DNA of 64,000 bases from Vibrio superstes (GCF_003569005.1 NZ_BCUR01000004.1:1080003-1144002); one strand, 5' to 3'; shown: positions 44,341-52,648, counted from the stretch's first letter. Notes: generated from the letters alone by a model not told the origin. Made by a program: numbers and translations.

Positions 44341-45174
44341 ATGAAAAATATAATCGCTTGTATAGACGGCTCTAACTTAACAACTTCAACCTGTGAAGCC
44401 AGTGCTTGGGTTGCAAGTAAAATGGATGCTCCGTTAGTTTTATTTCACGCTCTGGATCACTCCACTTTACCCGTGGTTAGTGAGTTCTCTGGCCAAATCG
44501 GTTTAGGGAGCCAAGAAGAGTTGCTTGCAGAGCTAACTGAGCTTGATCAAGCTCGCAGTAAAATCATGTTAAAACACGCTAATGCATTACTTACTGAAGC
44601 TCAAAATTGGATTGTAAATCAAGGCGTAAAAAACGTGAGCAAATTACAACGCCATGGCAGTTTACTGGAAGGTCTCGAGGATCTTCAGGATGAATTGCGT
44701 GTATTGGTTATTGGGAGGTCGGGAGATTCACACTCAGTTGGTTCACAGCTTGAAACCGTAATTCGTTCTATTAGGGCGCATATACTCGTCGTGTGTGAAG
44801 ACTTTCTACGTCCAGACTCATACATCATAGCGTTTGATGGTAGTTCTTTTAGTGAGAAATTGGTCGAAAAGGTAATTCTAACCCCTTTGCTAAAAGGAAT
44901 AGATTGCCACTTAGTGATGATTAATGATGGTGGGAATAAAAACGAAGCGTTCGACAAAGCAAGAATCCAACTCGAAGAGTCGGGTATAAAAGTAACTGCA
45001 GTGGCACTAACTGGTACGGTCGACAAAACACTTATCGATTACCAGCAACAGCATGGCATCGGTATGATGGTGATGGGCGCTTATGGGCACTCTCAACTAA
45101 GACAGTTTTTTGTAGGGAGTAATACCTCCAAAGTTTTATCTAACAGTCGCGTCCCATTATTGTTGATTCGATAG
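44341..45174 (+). CDS. Tandem universal stress protein paired with SulP
   Basis: 277 residues with two Usp domains. The first (MKNIIACIDGSNLTTSTCEAS onward) and the second (YIIAFDGSSFSEKLVEKVI onward, to about 277) both begin with the nucleotide-binding strand; the second retains GAYGHSQLRQFFVGSNTSKVL, close to the G-x2-G-x9-G-S/T ATP motif. In the first domain the matching motif is degraded (GRSGDSHSVGSQLETVI). It overlaps nothing and starts 10 bp after the transporter, so it is in the same operon and may regulate it by nucleotide sensing. Confidence 0.9.
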   Translation: MKNIIACIDGSNLTTSTCEASAWVASKMDAPLVLFHALDHSTLPVVSEFSGQIGLGSQEELLAELTELDQARSKIMLKHANALLTEAQNWIVNQGVKNVSKLQRHGSLLEGLEDLQDELRVLVIGRSGDSHSVGSQLETVIRSIRAHILVVCEDFLRPDSYIIAFDGSSFSEKLVEKVILTPLLKGIDCHLVMINDGGNKNEAFDKARIQLEESGIKVTAVALTGTVDKTLIDYQQQHGIGMMVMGAYGHSQLRQFFVGSNTSKVLSNSRVPLLLIR

Positions 45175-45256
45175 ATTCTCGTTGAGTTTCAAATTGTCGG
45201 TGAAGTCCAGGTTGATGCCCGCAATCAATCTGGACACAAAATAAAAAGACTTATCT

Positions 45257-45525
45257 CTAGGGTTTGTTGACCTTTTGCGATTAAATTTTGCTCGACCAGA
45301 AGCCATTTAATCAAGGCGAGGGACTTGCCGCCTAGTCATCTAAGCAAAAGTCGCTCAACGAAGAGTAAATGGCTTCTGGCCGAGCCCTTCGGGTAGCGCT
45401 TTGTTGGGCATTTCTACCGCGTTAGTCGCTTTTCATGTGGAACCACCACACCTAAAAGCGACTGCCTTGTATTAATACCCAACAAATCGCTACAAAAATA
45501 ACCTCAAAAGGTTAACAGACCCTAG
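45257..45525. mobile_element. 269-bp MITE with terminal inverted repeats and internal hairpins
   Basis: The ends CTAGGGTTTGTTGACCTTTTG and, inverted, CAAAAGGTTAACAGACCCTAG match at 19 of 21 positions. Inside lie three further hairpins: CCAGAAGCCATTTA/TAAATGGCTTCTGG, TTTGTTGGG/CCCAACAAA, and GTCGCTTTT/AAAAGCGAC. There is no coding frame. The ends have the palindromic CTAG. I recognise it as a repeat dispersed in Vibrio genomes, from memory. A transposase must act in trans. Confidence 0.85.
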
Positions 45526-45622
45526 TTGTACCTTTAAATGTCTAGCAATACCAATACACCTTGACCTGTCTATAACTTTATAGTTTAACCTTAGTTCCAT
45601 CATTCATAACAGATTACTTGAA

Positions 45623-46159
45623 ATGAACTTTATACTGTTAAAGCAGCCACAGGCTGAATCACTAAAACAACTTTTCACGTTGACGTTTAGCGACTCTGAA
45701 GGTCCGGAGGAAGGAAAGGTAGTCGGTCAGCTAGCTAAAGATCTTATTGAACAGACGGATAGCGACGATATATACGTGTTTGCTGCGATGGATCACGAAG
45801 AGCTAATTGGTGCGATCTACTTCACTCGTCTTCGATTTGAATCAGATAAAATAGCATTTCTACTCGCTCCTGTAGCTATACGTACCGATTTTCAAGGCAA
45901 AGGTGTTGGTCAGAAGCTTATCAAATATGGATTAGAAACGATGGCTGAAGGTGGCGTATCTCTTGCGTTTACATATGGAGATCCAGCATTTTATGGTCGC
46001 ATTGGCTTTGAACGCATTACTACAGAGCAGTTTTCTGCACCACGTGAATTGAGCTATCCACATGGCTGGCTTGCTAAATCGTTATCGCAACATCCTTTAG
46101 ACTCAATTACTGGCTCCTCGCGATGTGTAAAGGCGTTTGATAAACCAGAATTGTGGTAA
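45623..46159 (+). CDS. GNAT-family N-acetyltransferase
   Basis: 178 residues. The acetyl-CoA site is in LAPVAIRTDFQGKGVGQKLIKYGLE (about residues 84-108), and FTYGDPAFYGRIGFERI is the C-terminal strand-loop of the YhbS-like group. There is no clear ribosome site before the ATG. The gene is monocistronic, with a hairpin downstream. Substrate unknown; many such proteins acetylate small amines or protein N-termini. Confidence 0.87.
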   Translation: MNFILLKQPQAESLKQLFTLTFSDSEGPEEGKVVGQLAKDLIEQTDSDDIYVFAAMDHEELIGAIYFTRLRFESDKIAFLLAPVAIRTDFQGKGVGQKLIKYGLETMAEGGVSLAFTYGDPAFYGRIGFERITTEQFSAPRELSYPHGWLAKSLSQHPLDSITGSSRCVKAFDKPELW

Positions 46160-46184
46160 CGAGGTATTTCACCGCTAAGAGTGC

Positions 46185-46206
46185 GAGCTAGTTGGCAAGC
46201 TAGCTC
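46185..46206 (+). terminator. Weak hairpin after the first GNAT gene
   Basis: GAGCTAG/CTAGCTC stem around an 8-base loop, followed by ATCTTTG. Termination is only possible, not certain. Confidence 0.5.
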
Positions 46207-46296
46207 ATCTTTGCCTCATTGTGCGCTGGCTAAGGAAGTTTAATCTTTTGAACATCGTATGCTTCACCTTAGTTTTATTCATAGTATTATTGATGG

Positions 46297-47088
46297 ATGA
46301 ATACATGGAAACTTAAGCCAGCATCAGACTATCTTGCCTTATATGTTGAGTATATTTGGGCACTGGAAGTCACTGAACCGAGTCAACAGTCAGCTTTGCT
46401 GCTTCCGAACCCTTCCGCTAATGCCGTTCTTTCTCCCTCAGCAGATAAACATGTTTACCGAAAAAACGGGTTCAAATTAGAGGTTCAAGGTGGGCATTGG
46501 TTGTCTGCTTACACGGAAGAGCTATATGTCGATGATACGCACCCACGCCAATTATTAGGCGTGAAGTTCTTTCCTGAAGGCGCATTTGGCTTAGGCCTGA
46601 TGCAAGAACACAGACCTAGTCAGAAGATTATTCAACCTTTACCTGCTTGCTTGAGATGGTCGGATGAAATCAATATCAATTGTCCGAAAAGGGCAGCAAC
46701 CGTTATAGAGTCGCAGTTACTTTCTCTACCTCCCGCGAATGATCAGCGAGTATGGGAAAATGTTCGCAAGGCTCGTTTACATATCAACGAAGGAAAAAGC
46801 CTCGACTTGTTGCCAATGTCTAGACGAACACTTGAGCGACAGTTTTCATTAGTGACAGGCCTATCTCTCAAGCAATATGAGCAAATGGTAAGAATGGATC
46901 GCCTTATATGGGCTATCTACCAAGAGCAAGCTGAGCGCATAGACTGGAGCGACCTTGCCTATAGATTTGGTTTTAGCGACCAGCCCTACCTTATACGTCA
47001 ATTAAAGAAAGCGATTGGCGTTACTCCTAAACGGTACTTAATCGAAAAACATCTTTCTATCGATCTTTTTGGTGACTTCAATCATTAA
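46297..47088 (+). CDS. AraC-family regulator
   Basis: 263 residues. The N-terminal part is a cupin-like domain of the type often found in small AraC proteins (LALYVEYIWALEV, LLPNPSANAVLSPS, FFPEGAFGLGL). The C-terminal helix-turn-helix region has MSRRTLERQFSLVTGLSLKQYEQMVRM and WSDLAYRFGFSDQPYLIRQLKKAIGVTPKRYL. It stands between two GNAT genes and could regulate either. The inducer is unknown. Confidence 0.85.
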   Translation: MNTWKLKPASDYLALYVEYIWALEVTEPSQQSALLLPNPSANAVLSPSADKHVYRKNGFKLEVQGGHWLSAYTEELYVDDTHPRQLLGVKFFPEGAFGLGLMQEHRPSQKIIQPLPACLRWSDEININCPKRAATVIESQLLSLPPANDQRVWENVRKARLHINEGKSLDLLPMSRRTLERQFSLVTGLSLKQYEQMVRMDRLIWAIYQEQAERIDWSDLAYRFGFSDQPYLIRQLKKAIGVTPKRYLIEKHLSIDLFGDFNH

Positions 47089-47164
47089 ACTTGTCGCATT
47101 TGTTCAATTTTCCCAAGACTACAAGGGGTAGATTAACCCCATGGTGATCAACAGGTAATAAAGA

Positions 47165-47614
47165 ATGAAAATTAGACAGGCAAGTATAAGTGATGCTAGC
47201 TCTCTGAAAGAGTTATCTAAGCATGCAATTACAGCGTGTTACATCGGTTTTATGGGTGAGGAAATGGTCAATGGCTACCTATCTAGCGGAGCTAGTGACG
47301 ATGAAGTTGACAAGCATATTAGCAATACCTTTGTAGCCGTTGATGATAGCGAGGTTATCATGGGATACGTCGTGGTTATTGATGGCCTAGTACACATCAT
47401 GATGGTATCGCCAGAACAGCAACGAAAAGGCATTGGTGCACGGTTGTTATCGTTTGCTGAGACGAAAATCCATAATGACAACTTGAAACCAACACTGGAA
47501 ACCTTTGAAACCAATACTCAAGCGATGAGCTTTTACCTAAAAAATGGATGGTCTATTACTCGTAAGGAGTCTGATCCTGATTTTGGTTTTGTTCGAGTAT
47601 TTTTCGATAAATGA
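47165..47614 (+). CDS. GNAT-family N-acetyltransferase
   Basis: 149 residues, a single GNAT domain. The acetyl-CoA motif is IMMVSPEQQRKGIGARLLSFAE (about residues 78-99), and TNTQAMSFYLKNGW is the usual following helix-strand. A modest ribosome site (AGG) lies before the ATG. It follows the AraC gene by 76 bp, so co-transcription is possible. A terminator follows. Confidence 0.88.
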   Translation: MKIRQASISDASSLKELSKHAITACYIGFMGEEMVNGYLSSGASDDEVDKHISNTFVAVDDSEVIMGYVVVIDGLVHIMMVSPEQQRKGIGARLLSFAETKIHNDNLKPTLETFETNTQAMSFYLKNGWSITRKESDPDFGFVRVFFDK

Positions 47615-47629
47615 AACTAATCACGGCAT

Positions 47630-47663
47630 AACCAGTTAGAGCGCTTATTCTAGCTGGTTTTTG
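47630..47663 (+). terminator. Terminator after the second GNAT gene
   Basis: AACCAGTTAGA/TCTAGCTGGTT stem (11 bp with one G-T pair) around an 8-base loop and then a T run. Confidence 0.82.
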
Positions 47664-47743
47664 TCCAATTCCTTCTTTCGATCGATTAAACCCATACTTT
47701 ACGAAGCGTCATTTGACTTACTTTTCGTCATACTCTCAGTGCA

Positions 47744-47789
47744 GTGAATAAGTGAATAAGTGAATAAGTGAATAAGTGAATAAGTGAAT
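47744..47789 (+). repeat. 8-bp tandem repeat (VNTR) GTGAATAA
   Basis: Five perfect copies and a partial sixth. It lies about 100 bp before the nucleotidyltransferase gene, so copy-number change could alter its promoter spacing. Confidence 0.92.
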
Positions 47790-47887
47790 TCTTGACCGTA
47801 TTGCACATCATCGATTTGTAGCTGTATTGCACAAGGATAACACCTTGGTAATATGGCATTAAAGATAGCTCAACTAAGATACTTAAT

Positions 47888-48502
47888 GTGGACAAAATTA
47901 CGGAAAAAGCGATAAAAGAAGTGGTTGGCAAGTACGATCCTCATACGGTTATTATATATGGTTCAAGAGCAAGAGGTGATGCAACAGACGAAAGTGATGT
48001 AGATATGGCGTGCTTTCTTGATGAACCACCTATTTCTGAGGACTTCAGGAGCTTTGATGGTATTTTCCTTGATGCTTGGATATATCCAACAGACGCTATG
48101 AAAACCCCAGAGAGTTTTGTGCAGATGGGAAAAGCTTTTTGTGCTATTGACAAATACGGCCTTGGAAAGGAGCTATTACGGAAAATAGATGAGAGAAGAA
48201 CAGCAGGGCCAATCCCTTTAACCGAAAAACAAAAGAGCAACATCATTGAGCTAAGAATGAAAAGCCTAAAGCGAATAGTTAAAAATGATATTGAAGGAAA
48301 CCATAGAAGGGCACACCTCCAGTTTACTTTACTAGAGACTTACTTTCTTTTGAGAGATAAATGGTTTTTTGGAGCAAAAAGCAGTTTGGCTTGGCTACAA
48401 GAAAACGATCAAGTAGCCTTTGACCTCTTTGAGAAGGTTTACCAATCTCCTCAAGATTATCAGGCGTTGAAAAGGCTAACGCAGCATACAACTCGCATAT
48501 AA
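47888..48502 (+). CDS. Nucleotidyltransferase-domain protein
   Basis: 204 residues. The N-terminal pol-beta-type motif IIYGSRARGDATDESDVDM carries the GS and the two catalytic aspartates; a third acidic residue is in FLDAWIYPTD. The C-terminal half is helical with ELRMKSLKRIVKNDIEGNHRRAHLQ, resembling the HEPN-like partner of some MNT proteins. The start is a GTG. The two halves resemble a fused MNT-HEPN arrangement, found in toxin-antitoxin modules and in some aminoglycoside-type enzymes, but neither role is shown. Confidence 0.75.
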   Translation: MDKITEKAIKEVVGKYDPHTVIIYGSRARGDATDESDVDMACFLDEPPISEDFRSFDGIFLDAWIYPTDAMKTPESFVQMGKAFCAIDKYGLGKELLRKIDERRTAGPIPLTEKQKSNIIELRMKSLKRIVKNDIEGNHRRAHLQFTLLETYFLLRDKWFFGAKSSLAWLQENDQVAFDLFEKVYQSPQDYQALKRLTQHTTRI

Positions 48503-48634
48503 GTTGACCCAAAGTGGCGTTATGTAACTTTGAGTGCGCTTCATTAGCAAACATTTTGTCCTGAGATGCAAAACGGCTGAGAAGGTTTTGCCCCATTAGG
48601 TGTTACTGTATTTCAGGACTCTCTTTCATTTTGT

Positions 48635-49231
48635 TCATACTGTTACAAAAGAGACTATGTGCTTAACAAATGACTTTTGAGTTTCTTCACCAACCCCTTC
48701 GAGTATCATTTTGTTAAGGTATATCGATGAGCCTAAGATGATCTTCGCACAGTCTTTGGTGTGTTGCTCCGTTTTTGTATTATCTGAACCTGCGGCAATG
48801 ATTGCGCTTAAGGCGTTGATGATTTGCGATTCATAATGCTTATATTGAGCCTCAACCTCTGGACTAAATGTTGTTCCAAACATCAACCAGACTTTCACGT
48901 AATTCTGTCTCTCTTTAAGAAGATTCAGGGTATGCATCGCACTTTGGTATAAGCGTTTTTTAAGATCTGGCTCTTCTGATGCAATATCCGCAACCGTGCT
49001 GACAATAAAACGGCCAACTTCATCCAGAACCTCTGTCGTTAACTGCTCTCTCGATGCGAAGTATGAGAAGACTGTCGGAGGAGCAACTCCCGCGGCTTTG
49101 GCAACATCAGCATGCTTGACAGCGCCAATACCTTCAGCAACAAACACATCAATGGCGGTTGTGATTAACAGCTGTTTTCTCTCTTCTGGCCTTAACTTAC
49201 GTGCTCGAGTGTGTTTTGTTTTGGTGTTCAT
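48635..49231 (-). CDS. TetR-family regulator with a HapR/LuxR-like N-terminus
   Basis: 198 residues. The N-terminal helix-turn-helix (KQLLITTAIDVFVAEGIGAVKHADVAKAAGVAPPTVFSYFASREQL) resembles that of the quorum-sensing master regulators HapR/LuxR/SmcR (RGIGRGGHADIAEIAQVSVATVFNYFPTREDL in HapR has the same spacing), but the ligand domain is different in sequence, so this is a paralogue and not HapR itself. It is divergent from the DUF3179 gene, with two dyads between them. Confidence 0.82.
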   Translation of the reverse strand: MNTKTKHTRARKLRPEERKQLLITTAIDVFVAEGIGAVKHADVAKAAGVAPPTVFSYFASREQLTTEVLDEVGRFIVSTVADIASEEPDLKKRLYQSAMHTLNLLKERQNYVKVWLMFGTTFSPEVEAQYKHYESQIINALSAIIAAGSDNTKTEQHTKDCAKIILGSSIYLNKMILEGVGEETQKSFVKHIVSFVTV

Positions 49232-49260
49232 TACTCTTGCCTTTTATTTACACCCATCAT

Positions 49261-49275
49261 ATTGCTATCAGCAAT
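49261..49275. promoter_or_regulatory. Dyad ATTGCT-N3-AGCAAT upstream of the TetR gene
   Basis: A perfect 6-bp inverted repeat 30 bp before the TetR start codon. It is a candidate operator by position only. Confidence 0.35.
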
Positions 49276-49315
49276 GGTTTTGTTTTCTGTAGTTGTTGTT
49301 AAAGCAGTATTAATC

Positions 49316-49329
49316 GATGAAGTTTCATC
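49316..49329. promoter_or_regulatory. Dyad GATGAA-GT-TTCATC between the TetR and DUF3179 genes
   Basis: A perfect 6-bp inverted repeat around GT in the divergent region, a second candidate operator for the TetR regulator. Confidence 0.35.
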
Positions 49330-49571
49330 AAACTATAGCGCTATTTTTTGATAGCGAAAGCATTGTAAGGCAAAACCAATTCATGTGAAATACATGACTC
49401 AAATATAATGATTTAAAATTCAATGATGATTTAGTCATTGACGTTGTGGTCGCTATGGGTAATACTAGCTCTAGAGTTGAGAATTTGAATGTTTTAGAGG
49501 GAAGAGTACGGAAGCTTACAAACGCAATTAGCTCAACGATTTTTTAATTTATTGCTATTTGGAGTTTCATT

Positions 49572-50801
49572 ATGTTTATAGAGATTTTGTTTTGGGTGGC
49601 ACTTGTCCCAGCAACCATTACTTCTTTTATTTATTTTCGAGATCTCGGAGATATCACTCAAAGCTTTTTACCCGTAAAGCGCAAGGATATGATGTTCGCT
49701 ATACGCAACGAAAAGAAGATGATTTTAATTGGAATTATTGGCACATTGGCCGCCCTTATTTTGCATCTAACTCAAGGGGCGGGAAGCAAGTGGGTCATTT
49801 ACTTACTTACTCCCATTAACCTATTTTTTTCGTGTTTCCCTTATATTTGGCTATACGGTGGGTTGCGTAATCAGCAAAGCCGCGCGAAATACTACGGTGT
49901 TGAAGAAGCGAGAGATTATGTCCGAGGTGATGAAAGTGTGATTGTGTTAGAAAACAATGGTCATGCTCGTGCGCACTCTGACTACCATATTAAACGTCCT
50001 CACCTAGCGGGCAACGAAGAAGGCTTAGGTGGAGAAAACGTGATTATTACTTACTGTTGTATGACCCATTTAGGGCATGGTTTTAAACCAGAGATTAACG
50101 GCGAAGTACTCGATTTAGAGATTGTGGCGCAACACGGTAACAATCTTATTATGCGAGATAAAAACACCGGCGAGCCAGTACAACAAATGTATGGTACTCG
50201 TGAGTGTGATGGACGCTGGAGCGAAAACAAAATGCAAGAATGGCCAACATTCAGAATGCCATTCAAAGAGTTTACTAAAGCCTACCCAGATGGTGAAGTG
50301 TTCTTAAACAAAATCACTCCGTTCACTAAGAATCCAGTATTGTTCTTGTGGGATTGGATAGTAGAAATAGTGTTCCTATGGGCAACCGTGGCGCACCATC
50401 GCACCCAAAGCCTATTATGTAAGACCATGGACGTTATCGATGACCGTTTGTATCGCAAAGAATTAGTATGGGGTTTTACTATCGATAAAGAATCAATGGC
50501 GTATACCGAAAATTATATTATCGAAAACGGTAACATTGTGAATGCAAAGGTAGGCGGTCGAGACATTGTTGCTGCTTATGACTCAGAGTATAAATCAGTC
50601 AATATTTGGTACAACAACAGTGGTAAACCTGTCACCGTTGTAGATTTCTTTGGTAAATCAGACCAAGGTGAACTTAAGCGAGTAGAAACCGTTAAAGCGG
50701 GCATGTACTGGTTTGTATGGATTAACTACTTCCCTGAAAGTGAACTGAATGATGATGGTGTAGTCAGCCAAGAATACACGCATCTATTTGGTCCTGCATA
50801 A
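49572..50801 (+). CDS. DUF3179-like membrane-anchored protein
   Basis: 409 residues. Two or three membrane helices lie at the N-terminus (about 3-20, 52-68 and 75-92). The rest resembles DUF3179: VIITYCCMTHLGHGF, EVLDLEIVAQHGNNLIMRDKNTG, PVQQMYG and WPTFRMPFKEFTKAYPDGEVF. The C-terminal domain (from about 290) with WGFTIDKESMAYTENYI is extra. GGAG precedes the ATG. It is divergent from the TetR gene, so it may be its target. The function of the family is unknown. Confidence 0.75.
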   Translation: MFIEILFWVALVPATITSFIYFRDLGDITQSFLPVKRKDMMFAIRNEKKMILIGIIGTLAALILHLTQGAGSKWVIYLLTPINLFFSCFPYIWLYGGLRNQQSRAKYYGVEEARDYVRGDESVIVLENNGHARAHSDYHIKRPHLAGNEEGLGGENVIITYCCMTHLGHGFKPEINGEVLDLEIVAQHGNNLIMRDKNTGEPVQQMYGTRECDGRWSENKMQEWPTFRMPFKEFTKAYPDGEVFLNKITPFTKNPVLFLWDWIVEIVFLWATVAHHRTQSLLCKTMDVIDDRLYRKELVWGFTIDKESMAYTENYIIENGNIVNAKVGGRDIVAAYDSEYKSVNIWYNNSGKPVTVVDFFGKSDQGELKRVETVKAGMYWFVWINYFPESELNDDGVVSQEYTHLFGPA

Positions 50802-50956
50802 TACCAAATGGATGACTACATAGGATAATCTGCGATAAATAAGTCAATTTGGTAAAGTCACCAATATAGAGATGTTTAACTTCGAGTCAGCGATATCTAT
50901 GCTAACTCACTTTTGTCCAGAACCTTGCTGAAGGGGCGTAACACGAATCTGTGACC

Positions 50957-51027
50957 ACCAAGCAATTCTGTCGTACCTTAATTACCAAGCGACTTTGTCA
51001 TTACATTAACTACCAAGGGATTTTGAC
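50957..51027 (-). repeat. Three direct repeats resembling a transposon end
   Basis: The 16-bp motif ACCAAGCAATTCTGTC and two variants begin at 50957, 50984 and 51012, with a 27-28 bp period. Read on the minus strand they give GACARARTYGCTTGGT-like sites, similar in layout to the transposase-binding arrays at Tn7-like ends. No transposase gene is in the window. The array lies directly beside the decayed zntB. Confidence 0.5.
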
Positions 51028-51064
51028 GGAACTCATTTAGCTTACCTTTTAAAGTAATCAATCG

Positions 51065-51353
51065 AGCTTTAGAAGGGGCGAAGGCTAAGCATGTCATCTT
51101 AATCGGCATTATGGTTGAGGTTTATTCCTCTTAGAATAATTAAGAAACAATCCTCATCAGACTGCTCGAATCTAGGGCGGGTGTCATTGGCCAATAAGGA
51201 TTCAATCATGGCGGTTGGTATCATTTGTTGTGCAAGTTCGCTGTGATCTCTTTGGCAATGATACCAACATTCAGCTTTAAGTTTGTCGTATGACTCAACC
51301 GTATAGGCCTTGCCTTTTGAAAAATCCCAACTAGAGATAACGAATTGATTCAT
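51065..51353 (-). pseudogene. zntB: Decayed ZntB/CorA-family zinc transporter (5' remnant)
   Basis: The N-terminal part of a ZntB-like protein: MNQFVISSWDFSKGKAYTVE opens the frame, and LLANDTRPRFEQSDEDCFLIILRGINLNHNAD matches the conserved region of E. coli ZntB (TRPRV...LITLRCIN). A TAA follows Asp84, and the same frame continues DDMLSLRPF, as expected of the intact family sequence, then stops again. The C-terminal two thirds with the membrane helices and GxN motif are absent. The remnant ends beside the transposon-like repeats, so insertion or deletion destroyed the gene. Confidence 0.72.
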
Positions 51354-51469
51354 AAGTAACCTTTGTGTGTTTGCCTAGCAACAACTAGCATTAATCTTAG
51401 TCAATCAAATCAATCCGACAGCGACAAAAACTGTATTTATTTAGCCTATAGCGTTAATGGAGAGAGTCG

Positions 51470-51865
51470 ATGAAGATCAGCTTCAATATGGAGGATGCCA
51501 GTCAGGTATTTGTAGGGGCGTTTGCTCTTGCGGTGCCTATTTCATTTTCCGAAGAGGCTTGGCGGTTGGGGGAAACTTTACCACTGGGAAACTTGATGAT
51601 GTTGTTTACATTATCGGTGATATTTCTGGGGGTATTTACCTATCAGAGTGTGTTTCAAAAGAACGTTCGACATCGGTTATTTGTGTTTCTATTTCGTATC
51701 TTTATCGCTTACGTTATTACTGCGCTGGTGGTGAGTTTAGTGCTGTTTTGTTTAGATAAGCTACCATTGCTGACTGACCCAATGACATCTCTAAAGCGCG
51801 TTATTGTTATTACGATGCCGGCATCAATGGGGGCGATTGTTGTGGATAGCTTTGATAAAGAGTAG
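51470..51865 (+). CDS. DUF2391 family integral membrane protein
   Basis: 131 residues with four predicted membrane helices (about 12-27, 43-58, 73-95, 109-125). It fits the DUF2391 family: VFVGAFALAVPISFSEEAWRLGE near the N-terminus, then RHRLFVFLFRIFIAYVITALVVS and KRVIVITMPASMGAIVVD. The ATG at 51470 has GGAGAGA upstream. A longer frame beginning at 51457 in another phase is a shadow. It converges on the siderophore ABC operon with only a 22-bp gap and no terminator. Function unknown. Confidence 0.78.
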   Translation: MKISFNMEDASQVFVGAFALAVPISFSEEAWRLGETLPLGNLMMLFTLSVIFLGVFTYQSVFQKNVRHRLFVFLFRIFIAYVITALVVSLVLFCLDKLPLLTDPMTSLKRVIVITMPASMGAIVVDSFDKE

Positions 51866-51887
51866 CTACCCACAATCCATCATTTTG

Positions 51888-52646
51888 CTAGCTGTAATAC
51901 AGACAAATTTTCTGGCCGTTGGCTTCACTGATAGTAAAGTCAATCTCGTATATCCCGCTTAGTGTTTCGGCATCAATCACTTGCTCAGTTTTGCCTTGTA
52001 CTACCACCTCTCCAAGTTTCATGGCGATGATGTTGTCGGAGTACACTGACGCAAAGTTAATATCGTGAATAACAATAACCACCGCTTTTCCTGACTCGTG
52101 AGCAAGTTTTTTCAGCGACTTCATAATGGCCACTGAATGCTTGATATCAAGGTTGTTTAGCGGCTCATCAAGGAAGATATAGTCCGTATCTTGAGCCACT
52201 ACCATGGCAATAAAGGCCATTTGTCTTTGACCACCAGAGAGCTGGTCTAGAAAGCGGTCTTGAATATCGATGATATCTAACTGCTTTAGAGCGCGGTCAA
52301 TGATCTCTTCGTCGATAGGGGTGAGTCGACCATTGCTGTGAGGAAAGCGACCAAAGGCAACCAATTCACGCACGGTGAAGCGCATATTGATGTTATTGCT
52401 TTGACGCAGCACAGCTAGGCGTTTAGCCAATGATTGAGTGTCCCATTGAGATAGGGGCTTTTCAGCGATTAACACCTGGCCAGCATCACTATCGGTCAGA
52501 CGACTTGCCATCGACAGTAATGTACTTTTTCCTGCACCATTAGGGCCAATGATGCTGGTAACTTCACCCATGGGGAAGAGGGCATCTGCGTTATTAACAA
52601 CGTATTTGTCGTTGTATTTTTTACTTAGTCCAGTAATTTTAATCAT
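51888..52646 (-). CDS. vctC: ATP-binding subunit of the catechol siderophore transporter
   Basis: 252 residues. Walker A (GPNGAGKST, about residue 34), signature LSGGQRQMAFI, Walker B DYIFLDEPLNNLD and the switch histidine (VIVIHDINFA) are all intact. FecE/FepC-type ATPase. It is last in a four-gene operon with two permeases and a binding protein, 2 bp after the preceding gene. Order and neighbours match vctPDGC of V. cholerae; the assignment is by synteny. Confidence 0.85.
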   Translation of the reverse strand: MIKITGLSKKYNDKYVVNNADALFPMGEVTSIIGPNGAGKSTLLSMASRLTDSDAGQVLIAEKPLSQWDTQSLAKRLAVLRQSNNINMRFTVRELVAFGRFPHSNGRLTPIDEEIIDRALKQLDIIDIQDRFLDQLSGGQRQMAFIAMVVAQDTDYIFLDEPLNNLDIKHSVAIMKSLKKLAHESGKAVVIVIHDINFASVYSDNIIAMKLGEVVVQGKTEQVIDAETLSGIYEIDFTISEANGQKICLYYS

Positions 52647-52648
52647 GG

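Noticed and set aside
48324..48596. 90-codon minus-strand ORF overlapping the nucleotidyltransferase gene
   Set aside because: Overlaps a gene with a clear catalytic motif, and lacks a ribosome site.
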